Below, piece by piece: positions 14,248 to 28,900 of a stretch of 64,000 bases of DNA. The DNA comes from Cruorifilaria tuberocauda (Eukaryota; Nematoda; Chromadorea; Rhabditida; Onchocercidae). Location: assembly GCA_013365365.1 (NCBI GenBank), contig JABVXU010000098.1:62001-126000 (forward strand), in the 5' to 3' direction. The notes beneath the pieces are model-generated. The model saw nothing but the letters and a program-made list of their open reading frames with translations, ran no database searches and was not told the origin of the DNA. The translations under genes were made by a program, and so were the position numbers. The stretch's first letter is position 1. The number at the start of each line of letters is the position of its first letter.

Positions 14248-17200
14248 ATGTCAGTATTACCGCCAGAATTGGATTTGTGTGAGGATGCACGATCCAGGTT
14301 CACCCATACTAAGGCACTGTTTGAACAGTTGGAACGAGGTGAGCAGTCACCTTACTACTTTTCGCCCCGGATATCTCGGCCACCTCCTCCACCCTTACCA
14401 CCAAAACCAAGCGTTCAATGTCCAACGTCACCATTAACACAGGTTGGTACTCTTTCCTCATCACAAGCAATCCTTCCTATTTGTGAACTAATTAACAATA
14501 TTTTTTGGTTTATTACATATATATCGAGTTATGCTTTTATATGGTTTTAAAAGTGGTGGAAGTGGTTAAATTAAAAGTCATTTTAAATCTTATTTTAATC
14601 TATTAAACACATGTGATGACTTTTAACTGATAGAAATTATGCTTTATTGCTAAAGTTCACTTCTCATCCCATGATATGATAAGGATGAGATCTAAATCAT
14701 ATCGATCATGATAAAGCGACGTATAAGCTGAGGGATGACTTTAAAGGAATGAAGATTAATTCTTTTTACCTTTTCCTATTTCACCTACATTAAAATATGT
14801 TAGTGAATTATTTCATCATTCATGATCATTCCTTTCCCGTTCTGAATATAATGCCCTTCTCTTTGTTCCAGGATAAAGAGAGGAAAAAATAGAGAGATTT
14901 TCATTTCCTTGTTATTTGGCCGTAATTCTTTTCCTCAGTGATGAGATAAAGATAGTGTTTGAGTTGATCCTATTCCTCCCTGACAACCAACTCATCGGTA
15001 ATCACTTTCTTATTAATACTTCTCAATTAGCTTATGCAATGTTCTTTGCTAATAAGTCGTTATTCTAATCAAAATTTATCAATAAAAAGCTAAAAAACTT
15101 ATGTGAACAATACTTTTTTGGTTGAGATTCGTAAAGGAGTAACAATGTTATAATGTTGATATTCAAAAATCTGATTTTCTACAATACTGCTGTAGTAAAT
15201 TGAACGATGAAGATGTAGGAAAATACATACAAAGGATGGTACAGTTGCTAGATTGCACTACTAATTGCACTGCTTTCAAAACTACTTAAGAATGTTCTGC
15301 TAGATTTTGGTTAATTTCCTTTCAAACATATTGATGAGATGAAAATCTATTCAATGAACAGATGCTTTCTATCTAAATTGTTGTAGTAGAAATTGATTGA
15401 TAGTAGGAAGTTTTTGATGAGCTTTCCAATTCTTCCACTTCTATCAGAGCTCCCAATAGGAATATGCCACCCTCTCTTCCATTCATAAAAACTAGCCACC
15501 ACATTACCACATCACTTCTTCATCGCTAATGCTTCTGCATTTTAGCATTGGCCATCAGCTGGCCCTTAAATATTTTCACTGCTGTTTTCAACTTCCATTG
15601 CAATGCTATTTCCTATCTTATCCATTCTATCTTTTTTTCCACTGCTAACAGTGCTATGCTTTGAATAATAAAAATGACAATCGTATAACCTATAACCTAT
15701 GATTGATAATATTTCTTTTTAAACTATGGATATCACTTTTATTAATCTAATTTTATTTAGCGGTAAATTTCAGGTAACGCGTAATTTTTCGGAATTAGTA
15801 TCTGATTTGGATCGGTTATCTACAACACATTCTCCTCTCGCTACACGAATTAAGGGGGTTGACTCTTTGAGGAGGTAATTAGACTATCCATTCCTTTCTC
15901 CTTTCCTTATTAATTTATTATTTTCTCGTTTCCTAAAAATCGTTCTTCTATCGCTCTAGTTTATAACTTGCTCACTATAAATAGTGCTTTGCAGTTCCCC
16001 AATGTCTGCATTGGATTCAGTATCCACGAAAAAGATCAATTATGAACCCTATTGGCGTGACCCTTCATTCTATAAACGACGATTTGGTGGCTTGGAAAGT
16101 CTCTCCATGAATGGGGCATGTGATACTGATAGGATGGGAAATGCTGATACAATTAGTGGAATAGCGCAAGATGAAAGTGATAAGGTTAAAAAATAGCTGT
16201 TTTTTCTCCATTACATCAATAAAAACGTTGGCTTTTCGTCTACCAAAATCTCGCTTTCAAGAATAGTCCTTTATTTTCATTAGGCTTCGCCAATTGCTCA
16301 GACATTTGAGCTTACGTAGGACCAGCTAATGCTTGTTTTGCTAGTTAGAGTTGATATATAAAATGAAAATGCTTCGTAGATCAAAGACGATTTCTGCATA
16401 AAGAAATAAAAAAACTATTTGTAATTAATTCTCTCTCGCTGACAAATAACTTCATAATCTTCAATTCTTTGATTTCTATTGAAATTTATTTATTAATTTT
16501 GTCCATTATAGTCCCCTAATTAAAAAAAAATTAAATCTGGTTCACCAACTGGTTCTCAAAAAATTTTTCTTAAACCTAAATGAGATGTATGCATAAGCTG
16601 TGCTTATACGTATAACTTAGATGATCTGAAAGCGAATGCGGTTTGATTCCTGAGTAAGTATTCGATGAATACTTTCCGATGCGAAAACCCGTAAATATTT
16701 TTAGGAACTGCCAGTGAAGCACACTACATATGCGCTGGTGAAAAGTCGTAAGCCGGAGAGTGATGATGATAATCAGCTGCAGGAAAATGTCGCTGACATC
16801 GGAAATGCAATCGGCTTCGATGTACTTTTGGAAGAATGCCCATCTGGATCGAAAAATGATTCAAATGGCGATTTAGCGGGAGTTGCAGAGGTAATACGAG
16901 GACTTTCACCTGAATTCGATGTTGCAGGACGAAAAGTTTCCTTCAGTACCGCCCCGATTAAGGTTAGTACTTTTTTTATTAGGAGGATAAATTCATTTTG
17001 AATTCTAAAAAGAAAAGTCTATTCCAAATATGAAATAGAAAATTAAATAAGATAGCTTCTATCCACATGTTTTATAGTTATAATAATAAGAGACTAAACA
17101 GTGCAAATAAGCTATATGAATATATTTGTATATAGAAGCATTTATAATGATTTTCAGGTTTTCTCAACGCATAGTATTATGGATTATGACCGTCGGAACG

Positions 17201-20200
17201 ACGAAATCGATCCGGTAGCTTCATGTGCTGAGTACGAACTCGAGCGACGTCTTGATAAAATGCAAATATTCGATGTGCGTCTGAAAAAAGGCGCTGAAGG
17301 ACTAGGAGTATGTCTTATTGCCGATATACTATTTACATTTAGAATTCGTCTTCGTACTACGTTGCGTATTTATTTGGTTTTTTATTTAGGTGTCTATTAT
17401 CGGGATGGGAGTGGGCGCAGATTCCGGTCTCGAAAAACTGGGAATATTCGTAAAAAGTATAACACCTGGTGGAGCAGTTCATCGCAATGGCCAAATTCGG
17501 GTTTGTGATCAGATTGTAAGTGTTGACGGAGTCAGTCTGGTAGGTGTAAGTCAGATCTTCGCTGCTGAAACTCTACGAGCTACCGGAAGTGAGGTTAGCA
17601 TTTTTATATATTTTGTATTATGCTGCCCAATTGTATCATATTCTAGTAGAAGTTTTTGAAATGAATATTGTTTTAGGTAGTTTTTACAATAGGTCGGGAG
17701 GAGAATTTGGAAGAAAGCGAAGTTGCACAGCTCATTAGGCAATCGTTAGAGGCAGATCGATTCCGAGAAGCGGGAGAATTGGACGAGGATGAGGTTGATA
17801 GTGATGATAGCGAAGAAGCAACAATGTTGAAGGAAGAACGGAAAATTAGAGTATTGATTTTTCCAATTCATATTCTATGTTGATAATGTAATTTTAATAA
17901 TGTCTTGCAAAGCTGTTTTATTATTGAAAGACAAACTTAGAGCTATGCTACAGAAACGCATAGATGATCTTGAAGTGGAGCTTAGTGAATCGCAGAAGAA
18001 AGCTGATCAGATGAAAGAGATTCTAGAAAGTTCGAGAGCTCATTATGCTATGCTTGAAAGCAAATATGAGCAAGCAAATCAGCTCTTACGAAGTTACCAG
18101 GAGAGGTTGGTTGTTTTAGATTTAATAGCTCCTGAAATTGATATAAATGTAAGCAAAAAACTCATCGCATGCACTAAGATTTGAAGTGTGAAAGTTTGGT
18201 TGCGACTTGATAGGCAAAGAAGCGATGTAAAATTGAATAGGCGACAAGTTTCTCATATATAGCTTGTAATGGTTAAACTTAAAAAAATTGTATTTTAATA
18301 AAGTCCAGAAACTCCATTCATTTTTTCAGATAATTTGTAATGTTATTTCTATACTTCATTTTAATTCTCAGAGAAAAAGAATTGTTAGAACGGGAGGAAG
18401 CGCATGTGGATCAACTGCGCCAGAAGGATGCTCATTATAGTGCTCTAGTGAGTCAACTCAAAGAACGCATTGAAGAATTGGAAAGAAGACTGGATGAAAT
18501 GGCGCAAAGGTATATTCTCATCTTTCCTAAGTACTCTTATTTCGGTGAGACTAAACGTTAGTAATGTATATAATATAATATAATCAGAATGGATTACTAG
18601 AATGGATTATTAATATAATTTGTGTGAATTTCAGGCGTACGAATATGATGGAAGGTGAGCTATCGGAGCTGAAAGAGCAGTTAGCAGCTCGAGATGTCAG
18701 TCCTGCTCTAGCCTATAAACCTACATGCCCAATGGATCATGACTCTACAAAATCTTCAAAAATTCTTGCGATTAAGACTTCCAGTTTGGTAATATTTTAT
18801 ATTTAGATATTCCTTATTTCAGTATTTAATGTAAAATACTGGTTAATGGAAAAAAAGTTCATGTTCCTTCGTCTCTTCACATTTCACATCGCAACATTTC
18901 AGCCCGCTAAATCAGTGTCAACATCAGCATATCGTCGTGTTGCTGGCACAGAGAGTGCTTGCGAAAGTGCTGCTGATGATGCGTCTGATGAGCAAAAGTC
19001 ATCACGTGATAGCCCAATACCACGGATTTCGGAACCAGCTAGCCCAGCTGTCCTTCACAAATTCGCTCATCGCAGAATATTATTCCCATTGAGAAGACGT
19101 TATATCACAAGTAATTTAATATTTCTCAGCAAATAATAAGTTAAAATACTAATTAGGATATACTGTTAACTTTAACGATAAAAATAGAAAATATTTATCG
19201 TAAGGGAAACTTTTGAAAGACAGATTTGATATTAATTTCAATGAAATAGTTAAAAGGAATGAAATGACGATAAATATAGAAAACAGTTGTCATCAATTTC
19301 CTGTGTTTAACATTGAATCAAAATCATAATTTTAGCGGAGCATGAATTCTGGCGCGATACATTTCAGTCAATTCAGGTAATTTGCAATTATGTTTGTATT
19401 ATAATGATCAAATTCCGATTAAGTTATAGATAAACCAAAGAAAAAATTTCTTTTTACTGTATGCCGCCTCTTTCAGTAATAAAACAGGAAGATTTCATAC
19501 AGTCATTTATTTGTTAAAAACTTGCAGTCTTGCACTCCTTCAGACAGCACTAGCATTGGACCACTTAGGCATTTATCCCATAAAATGATTTTGGGAAGAT
19601 TTCTGTAAATTATTTTAAAGATAAAGGATTGGATTGGTTCATTCAAGCGTAGGACGGTAGCGATGGTGGATAAAGAAAGTGAAGCTAAAGCACAACTAAT
19701 TTGATAAATGTAAATACCATTAAGGGGCTCCAGGTACTACATTGGACATGCGATGATGTTTGTCAACTATTGATCCAAATGGGTTTGGATAAGTACATCC
19801 CTGAATTTACCGTTAATCAGATCAATGGTACCAAGTTTTTAGACTTGGATGGGAACAAACTGAAGGTAATGTTAGTTCATAATTTGCTGAAATAAATTTT
19901 TTCGGTTGAAAGAAAAACTGTTTTCAGTAAAAATACTCTCCAAGATCCGAGATCTCTTGTCTCTTTTCCGTTCTGCTCAAATTAATTATATGTAAAGATA
20001 GTAGAGTAGTTACAACCATGGTGTAAGTTTTTTTTATTCAGTTGTGCATTCATCACGTTCTTAAGAATGATTTTCAACAAAATTCATTATGTTATCATTT
20101 CCATCTTTTTATTTTACATTCTCAAAATTCCATCCTTATTTCACTTCATGTCTTCTCATATCTCTCAATCTATTTATACATCTAATATTAAATTTTATTG

Positions 20201-21763
20201 CTTTCAGGAATTTTTTTGCAAATATTTCAAATAATGTTCTTAAATTGATTATTTATTATTCAATGAATTGAAACAAACACTTCTAAATGTTAAATTTATC
20301 ATAAAATAAACCAGGAAAAGATGAATTTGCAATTTGAAGTTAAGGAAATCTTTGTAAGACAATCATGAAAATATTGCTCATATGTTTATAATGTGGTGCG
20401 GTTAATTTTAATCTCGACAAATGACATCTTGTTTGTAACTTCTGTTAATCATTCTGAAAAAAGTATTGAACTCCTCCTGTGTGGTCTGTTTAAAAATTTT
20501 CTCTCTCCTTTAGTCGCCATAAAATCACCATAAAATGGAGTTCATGTAATACTAAAGGACAAATGTGTACTCCAAGGTTTCTAAATTGAAATGTCTTAGA
20601 AAGTTTCTACTTATCACTATAATCATCAGCAAACCAGTTTTAGAAGCAAATTCAATCAGAAGTTAAGAACTGTTTTACAATTAGAATCGCTCCGAAATTT
20701 TTTTGGAAAAGCTATGATTTTCTATTAAATAAGCATAATCTGCTACTACACTTGTGTTGTAAAATTGTAAAACATATGGACAGTCTGTTGTAGTAAAATG
20801 TTCAATTATGATATTACAATTGATTTGTCCATTCGATCATTATGTGTTCGAGTTTCCCGAATAACTCAGTGTTTTCAAATTTTTATGAACTAATTCCCTG
20901 TCATTTAAAATCTAATATGCCTTCGACCCACAAGGTTGGCATTATTTTTTTAGCCTTAAAGGAAGATTTGCTGTTTTAATGTCTTCGAATATTTTGATAT
21001 TTAAAATTTTTTCTCTGTACATCGAAATTCTTCCATGTGCACTTGATATCAGTTTTAGAATAAGGATTCCCATTACCGAAATCACGGGACGAGATAATCT
21101 GAATCAAGATAAAAAAATCTAATTATTCTCGTCTTTAGTTATTAGTAAAAATTTCATCCAAACATGGTTTAAATTAAAAAATGATGCAGGACAAAATATT
21201 TTACTAAGAAGAATCTTGAAAGCGGAAATTTCAAAATTGTCATCATTAAAAAATAAGTTTTCTGCCAGGGCCAACATTAATTGCTATATTAGGAGCAAAG
21301 ACTTTTATTACAGTAATTAATATTGTTTCTTTCTGTTTATTATTTTTAATTGGAATTTGGTTTCGCGAAAATGATTACTAAATAGCTGGGCTTATTTCTT
21401 CATTTTGGAAGAATTTTTCAGGGTAAAGGAACTAATTTATATAAGGAAGTAAATAATCTTTATGTAATAAATAAAGATTAATCAATGTAAAGAAAAAAAG
21501 TTGGCATCTTCTGATGAAATGTGCTGATTTATAATTTATTGCATTGCGCATTATTTTACGGAGGAATTTTAGAAGATTCCGTTTTGATCACGAACCAAAT
21601 TTTTCTTCTTAATTTGTTCCTCTTATAGGCAATGGGTATTCAGAATCATTCCGATCGTGCTGTAATCAAGAAAAAGATCAAAGCAATTAAATCGAAAATT
21701 GAACGTGAACGGAAGCAGCTTGAGAAAGAAAGTAGGTTAAGGACAGTTGCACCAGTACATTAA
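14248..21763 (+). CDS. nab-1: Neurabin/spinophilin, PP1- and actin-binding scaffold with PDZ and SAM domains
   Basis: Exons are 14248-14442, 15774-15874, 15995-16184, 16705-16962, 17158-17307, 17390-17593, 17677-17850, 17954-18105, 18372-18509, 18635-18788, 18903-19110, 19336-19376, 19734-19865 and 21629-21763, in one frame, for about 743 residues. The N-terminus has an actin-binding-like segment and a proline run ([11 protein letters not shown]). The PP1 docking motif KVSF is at about residues 239-242 (16933-16944), followed by the conserved APIKVFSTHS and [11 protein letters not shown]. The PDZ domain is at about 286-378 ([20 protein letters not shown]). Coiled coil covers about 425-540, and a SAM domain starts at about 656 ([20 protein letters not shown]). 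Known role: it targets protein phosphatase 1 to actin and organises synapses and cell polarity. The 18106-18371 and 19377-19733 junctions have alternatives (see findings). The 5' end could extend if there are upstream exons. Confidence 0.93.
16933..16944 (+). other. nab-1: PP1 docking motif KVSF in neurabin
   Basis: The codons read Lys-Val-Ser-Phe, a match to the RVxF motif that binds the catalytic subunit of protein phosphatase 1. The flanking residues ([12 protein letters not shown]) match the neurabin family consensus. The serine inside the motif is at the usual position for phosphorylation control, but that use is inferred. Confidence 0.9.
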
Positions 21764-22921
21764 TTTATAAGTGTAATTTGCTAAAAATGAACATGAGGGA
21801 TGAATCTGTTTTCATCTTATGTTCACAAAATAGGCCTAAGGAAATATTGTCTCAGTATGTTGTGTTATATTGATTTATCTGTATTTTATTGGGAGCACTG
21901 ATGCTCATTTATTTACAGAAGTTCATTTATTTGTATAATTGTTCATTGTGTTAGTAATTTGTATTCTAAGATTTATGAGAGGAAAGTTGGCTAAATTAGC
22001 GAACCGACTAAATCTTAAGAGAAAAGGTAATGTTTTAGATGATGTCTTCCTCAATGCATCTTTAATTTGGTCAGTATGTGTAATCAGATCCTCTCATCGT
22101 TTATTTCAGCATACTCCCATATGTTCCTATAGAACCTTATCGAATTTAGGCATGTCGAATCAGCAGTAATACATTCTTAATTAAATGATTCGAATGTATT
22201 ATGCTACAGTTTAATTTATAATTAATCAGTGTGTTCAATTCAATTATATAGTTAAAAATAAAAAACATAGGACATTTATATATCATTTTCAAATCTGCAA
22301 TTAGATGGAAAAGCGATGAAGCATCAAAATGAAATTCACTGTCGTATATTCTTGTTTTTATGTTGGGCCTTATTCTTGATCCTATATCTGTATGAATAAT
22401 ACACAAAATGATATTGTAATGATTCCCTCTCTATGTTGGTATTCGACTTGATGAACAATAATATAGTTTGAAATGCTAGGCCTCGTTTCACCTTTTAGCA
22501 TCCTATTTTTGTTAATCCGTATCGACGGGTATAGCACTTAAACAAATTAGCGTTCAATAAGCATAAGAACCCGTTCATTAAATCTTATCACTATTTTAAT
22601 CAACAGTATTAGTACCATTGTTATTGTTGTTACTGCTGCTTCATTCCAATAATTTAGTTTATCTATAATTTATGAATTGAATTTCCCCATTATGGAATTA
22701 ACAATTTGAAGGATACGTATTCAATAATATATTTATATTTCGTTTTGATTCCAGTTATATTTGGATTGCATTTTATCATTAAGAATACGATTATACTTTG
22801 GATGTAAGCGCTTGTTGTATTACGCATTTTTACTCTGACTATGGTCAGATTGAAACATGGCATATATTTGCTGGAAGCAATTTATAGATTTATACACAAG
22901 TTCTTAACAAAATCGATTAAA
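21764..22921. other. Convergent region between neurabin and phosphodiesterase
   Basis: This holds the two 3' UTRs. AATAAA at 22257-22262 on the plus strand fits a neurabin polyadenylation signal about 500 bases after the stop. The sequence is AT-rich. One 76-codon open frame at 21939-22169 shows no family resemblance and was not annotated. Confidence 0.55.
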
Positions 22922-25900
22922 TTAATCTTCAAATTCTGCCTTTTTCTGCTCATCAGCCAATTCCTGCCATTTCTTCATATTGTACCTTAAAAAATGGATG
23001 TGAATATCACGATTTTTCTTTCTTTTTAATTGATTTTGTCGCTTCAAGGACTTTCTTTCTCCTTTCTTCAAGAGGAAAAACTTATTTGAAAATGATAATT
23101 AAAGAGTATGGAAACACTCACAAACAGCGATCAAGTAACTGTTGAGAATCCGGTATCGCTGTAACGATCAACTGATAACATGGGACGCAAATATACTTCA
23201 TGAAAGTCACTTGCATTTGTGGCAACTCGTTTGCTTTTTTTCGATCCATCATTGCAATCGGTTCTTGCCCATTTCGTCGTTCCGCATCTCCCTGCGTATA
23301 ATGAACTAACTTTCATGTAAAGTAATCAACTATCAAGAGATCGGAATATTCATCATGGATAGGCTTGAAAACTATGGATGTTCAATTTGTTCAGCGTCAT
23401 CTGACCTCTGTCACAACGCTTACATTTTGATTTCTCACTAAACTTTTGCACACAATTAATTTTGATTTAAGTTAAAATGATATAAGTGAACTTGAATATC
23501 TGTTCAAATTTATCACTTGCAAAAATAAAATTTTAAGTACCTAAAGGGAACTGCTTTTCAGTCATTCCGTAACATAATTCAAGTCACATTTTTCAGTAAA
23601 ATTAGTTTCCTTTATGAAATTTCCGCTAGTTGAACTCTCTGACATTCCAAAAATAGACTAAATTTTTCTGCCGAAATAATGGATATGGATGAAGACGGTA
23701 GACGTAATCGAAACGACTAACTTGTTCATAGAATTCTTCGAATATTATTTTCACGGCTTTCGTGTGGACAGGCCATGGCTTCGATGCCGCAATTAAATCG
23801 CAACCAGTCATTAAAATAGCTTTCATCAGGAGCCTGAAACCGACTAAAGATTGAACAATTTTTCAAAATTTCATCCGTATTCATTCTTTCCTGTTACTTA
23901 TTTAATGATTCAAGTAAAAAACATTTCACTTGAAAAGCTTTCGTAATTTATCTATCTGAAAACGTTAACTTACCGTCTTGAATATAAAGGAAATTCGAAA
24001 ATGGTAATTCTTCAATTTGCTGCTTACCGATGATCTTCATTGTCCCAACTGAATGTACCATCAGCTAGAATTGCTTCTAGTTCCATTTTATTGTTAGCAA
24101 AAACTGCCAGATCAGTGGCTAATATGCAGTGCTTAATAATACTCAATATCTCTTTGTATTCCTCTGAGGAGAATGATTTAAGAATATTATGTCCAACCTA
24201 AAATATGCTACAAATTATCTTATAACGATATTTATTTGTTAGGTCAAAATTTGTTGCATAGAATGAAAATTAAAGGACCTGTTGTAAAATAATAACAGTT
24301 TGATTAAAATGATGATGTTCCATTACTGATGTTGAATAAATTGATGCCAACGGACTACTCATCGATTTCATATAAGCATTATTCTTGCCACGATGATCGA
24401 GATCATGACACAAACAAGCTATATACAGTGCAAGAGACTGTAAAAATTATTCTACATATATAATATAATAAGATTTATACAGCAATTTTGAGAATGTATC
24501 TTTAAATGAATTATCGTTTTTTATAATTTCACACCGATATCTAAAATGTATTGCGGTTAATCGTGTTTCAAAATATTTCGATATTTATGGATTCCAATTG
24601 AAATTGTTACAATAATCGACAGTTGATACAATTTTAATCACTACAATTATTTTAAGATAAGACCGTTAATTCTCTAATTAACAGATTAGATAACATCGTA
24701 AATGTTAAGCATGTGAATTGCAATTGTATCAGAACATGATGCTGTGTGAAATATCGTAATTTTATGATTGGTAGAGTTTATCTGTGATGCAAATAAAGTA
24801 TAAGTTCGAAGATTGCAAATAATCTGATATCTCAAGTTATTATTTTTAATTCTTGTCATACTAATCCAAAATGTTCAGTAATTTTTCATCATCATACCCG
24901 ATAGATCTCAGTTTTCTTTTCCTTTTAATTCTTACTTATCATTTAAAACAGAATTTTAAGATAACCTGTTTTAAAGTGAAAATTGTAGTGGCTCTAAGAA
25001 AGCAATACATAGCTTGCGCTACAGTCCATGCATGTGCCCAGTTATGGTACAATATCTGACGATAATTCTTGCGTACAGTAAGTATGAAGCGAATTAAATC
25101 ATCTTCGTCATAATTGCTGAAATGCTGATTTTTGAAATAGCACAAACCAATGTAACAGTACCACTTACAGTATAGTTATTTCTCAAGAGAGAACTGATAG
25201 ATAAATTTGTAAAATAAATAATTTACGAATTCTAAATAACAATAATAATTCACATAGATCACTTAGATGAAATTTGGCATTTCATCGTTTCCATTCATTC
25301 GAATTGTTATTTTCAAAAATGAAGAACTGATTCCTCCATGACATGTAGCAGTAATACATGGTGACGGTAATTATGATAAATTATCAGTATTATAATGAAC
25401 TTACAATTTCCCTTTAAATAAAGTTCGAAACATATAAATAGCATAAAGCGGCTTTTCAAGTTCCGTTAATTGAAATCCGTTGAATTCGAATCTGTAAAAA
25501 ACATAGTAATTATTATTTAATCAAGCATTTTTTCCTCATCTTTTTTGAATGATTTCTATCTTTCCTTTTGTTCTACTTATGTCAAGTATTATGATAAATG
25601 TAATGTTTCAGAAAAAACGCATGATAGAGCTGATTGAAGGTGGGAGTGAAAGTGATAAAGTGATAATCGGATATATTCTATTGAAGTTAAAAGTGAATGT
25701 TAGATGAAATTTGTTGATTAACTGAGTTCACAAACTTGTCCAATTCTGTGATGTCATCTTCGATTGTGACACTTTTTAGCTTGTTCACTTCCTCTTTGCT
25801 GCATACACTATGATATGCCAATACTTCTAATGCCACTCGATACTTCTACATATATTTTCCAATTAATTTTATTCAAAAAAATAATATATTTTTAAGAGAA

Positions 25901-28900
25901 TGAAAATGCGTGTTAGAGGAAGATTTAGCATAGCTAAGAATGATTGAATCCGAAAACTTTCAAAATCTTCCCATCACACCTTATTAGATTCTCTAATTAT
26001 CATAATTATATTATTATATACTTATTTCCTCTACCGTATTCTTCACTCATATTTTTAATGTAATAACTAAAAGTATCAAATTGCTCTATGTTATATCAAC
26101 AAATCTTAGATATTTTAAATTCGTCTGTAAGAAGGAACCTGCTCGGAACGTCTTATCTGATTATAAAGTTTGGCATGATGCAATGCTAGGCCACAGTATA
26201 CGGCGAATATTTCGAAAGAATTTTGATCTTCTTTTGTAAAAGGTCCATTTGATTTGTTAATCATTTGTACCACACCAATCACTCTATAATTATTAAACAG
26301 TAAAGCATAAAATGAAAATTCGATGGAATAATCCAGAATTTTCCGGGATAAACACACTGTTTACATTTTTATTGAAATATTGAGTAAAAAATTACATGAG
26401 TGCAGCAATGTATCACTTATAAAGTAAAAATTAAAAAAGTAAACCAAATATTAATGAAGTTTTACAAAACTGAAAAATAAAACTTATTAATTACATTAAA
26501 AAACAAAGGAAACTTACGATTTTCTGATGAAAATGGGCATACAAAGAATATTTCGGGTTCTGTAACCCGTCTTCTGGTCAATCTCTTTGTTGAATCGTGG
26601 GTCCTCATAAGCATTTTCGATATTGAGAACTTGTCCAGTCATAGCAACATAACCACTGATACCTTTGTTGGCTGAGAATCTATGAAGTTGAAAAAATTGC
26701 CAAATAAGGATCGCTTGGAATAGTGTCATTTGGATGAAACGAATGGTTAGGGCGCATGGAAGAGAGAAGTTTGCGGATTTTCAATTCATTAACCTTCAGA
26801 TTCATTAATCATTCTCACCACTTTTTCATTTGTACTCGAATATCAATAACATAAAATTTTTTTTTGCATTTCTTTTCGCGATTTTTAGTTGAAGCTATTC
26901 TGTGAAAGTGCTTAATGAGCAATAATCAACCCATATTGATCATTCCTTCCACATTGTATCATCAAACTTTCGAAGTGGATAGAGAGATGTAAACAACTGT
27001 TTGTTACCTAATTTCCTCATTACTGTCTTCGTTAATTTTAATTTGTTCATCCTGTTGAGTACCCACGTCGAAGATTCTTGCATATAATTCTTTCCTTTTA
27101 TGATCTACAAGAAACAGCGAAGATCGATCTGCGTTTGTTAACTTCTGAGCAAAATTCTGAAAACTTTCAACTTAATTTTATGAAATTCTGAATATTTCAA
27201 TTTTCAATAAAATGTTTTAATTTCAATTTGTTTTTATGAATTTCTTTCTCTTCCTACTATTTATTATGCTATTTCTTACAGCTTGTATTATCAAAAAATG
27301 AATAAAAAGGCATTCTATCTTTCAAAATTAAAATCGATTATTTGATAAAAATAACTACCATAACACTTACCATAACTTTGATGATAACAGTATCCATACT
27401 GACAATATCCTGAAATATGGATCTAATAACAGGGAGAGTTATGAACTGTTTTAGTATAACATTTCAAAGAACTTACTTCACTACATCAAGCAGGAAAGTA
27501 TTTAACTTTCGTTGTTCATTGTTATAACACAAACATGCGTCATAGTCTTTGCTTGATGCCAGCTAAATTACTTCCAATTAAATAAAGTGTTAAGCATAAT
27601 AAATTAAGCATTCAAGAAGAAAAAATTGTTGAAATGTGGGATTTGAACCGTTAAAATGGAAATTTTTGAGGATTTCAATTCCATTTTTCATCAATTAATT
27701 CAGATTCTTGAACTTTGCATTATGAGGAAGTGAGAATTAGTGGGGAAAAAACTGATTAAAAATAAATTACTTGTGCATAATAGATAAGAGCGCTTCCCCA
27801 GGTGCAAAGGATATTAATGGAAGTATGATCTTGTTCAGTGAGCGAATGATAGAAATGAATTTCTCCTGTAAATATGGAATAAAGAATGAAAATATTACAT
27901 TTATTTTGCTTTCTTTCACTCTGATCCGAAAAGATCTGAAATTTGGAAGACTTGATAAAAGGTCATTCATAATAATAGATTTATTAAATTCTAAAGTTTC
28001 ATAGTCTTACAGATTACATTTCTTCAGTTCGAAAATTTCATAATTTTTCTGAAAATTTGACCAACTTTGTTACTCTCTACTATCTGTCATTAATAATGAT
28101 GATAACAATAATATTAATAGTAATGGTAACAATAATAATGATAATAATATAACTAATAATAACAACAGTGATAATTAATAATTATTAATAAACAATCATG
28201 ATAGTAACAGTTAAGAACAATTAGTAACAAGAATATTAACAATAAGTAGTAAGGAGTTAACCAAGTAAGACTCCCGAGTGATCTTCTACTTTTTTCGTAT
28301 ACATAGACGGTAGTCGTTTCTCCTTAGTCACTTGCTTCAATCGGACATTGGTTTCTGTCCGGTTGATGAGGTAAGCATTATTATCACTGTACATTAGCAC
28401 ATCGAACAATTCATTATGAGTTAGTTGTGCACAAGCATGGCCTAGTTCATATAGAATAAGAGGCATGTTGTTTCCACTCGAGATAAGTAAATTGTGAAGA
28501 TCGGATAGGTCATCTGCCTGAAATGCTTAGAAAATACACAAGTTTTGTCAAAATTACATTATTTTGGATAATACTAATATTTTAAATTAATATTATAATC
28601 TGATGAATTATCAAAAAAGAAATCTTACTGTATTCGTTTAGTAATTCCCACACTTATAAGCTTTTCTAAATGTTCATGGTAAAATTTGTTTGTTGAATAA
28701 AAATGTGTATTAAATACAAAGGCTGTTTTTTATTCATAAATATGAGGAATTAATAGAAATTCGGTTAAATGTGCTGAAATTGACTAAATACATCATCAAT
28801 TAAATTATTTTAGACTGATGTGTTAAACATTTCATATTATTTATATATACTATATTGTAATTTTTAAATTAAATTTAATCGTCTTCTTCTGTACAACAGA

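Noticed and set aside
16635..16660. GGTTTGATTCC similar to a Pol III B box
   Set aside because: There is no cloverleaf nearby, and it lies in a neurabin intron.
21939..22169. 76-codon plus-strand frame after neurabin
   Set aside because: It lies in the expected 3' UTR and shows no domain or conserved pattern.
27630..27655. GGTTCAAATCC-like sequence on the minus strand resembling a tRNA B box
   Set aside because: The flanking bases cannot form a T-stem and no A box or acceptor stem is present at the right distance.
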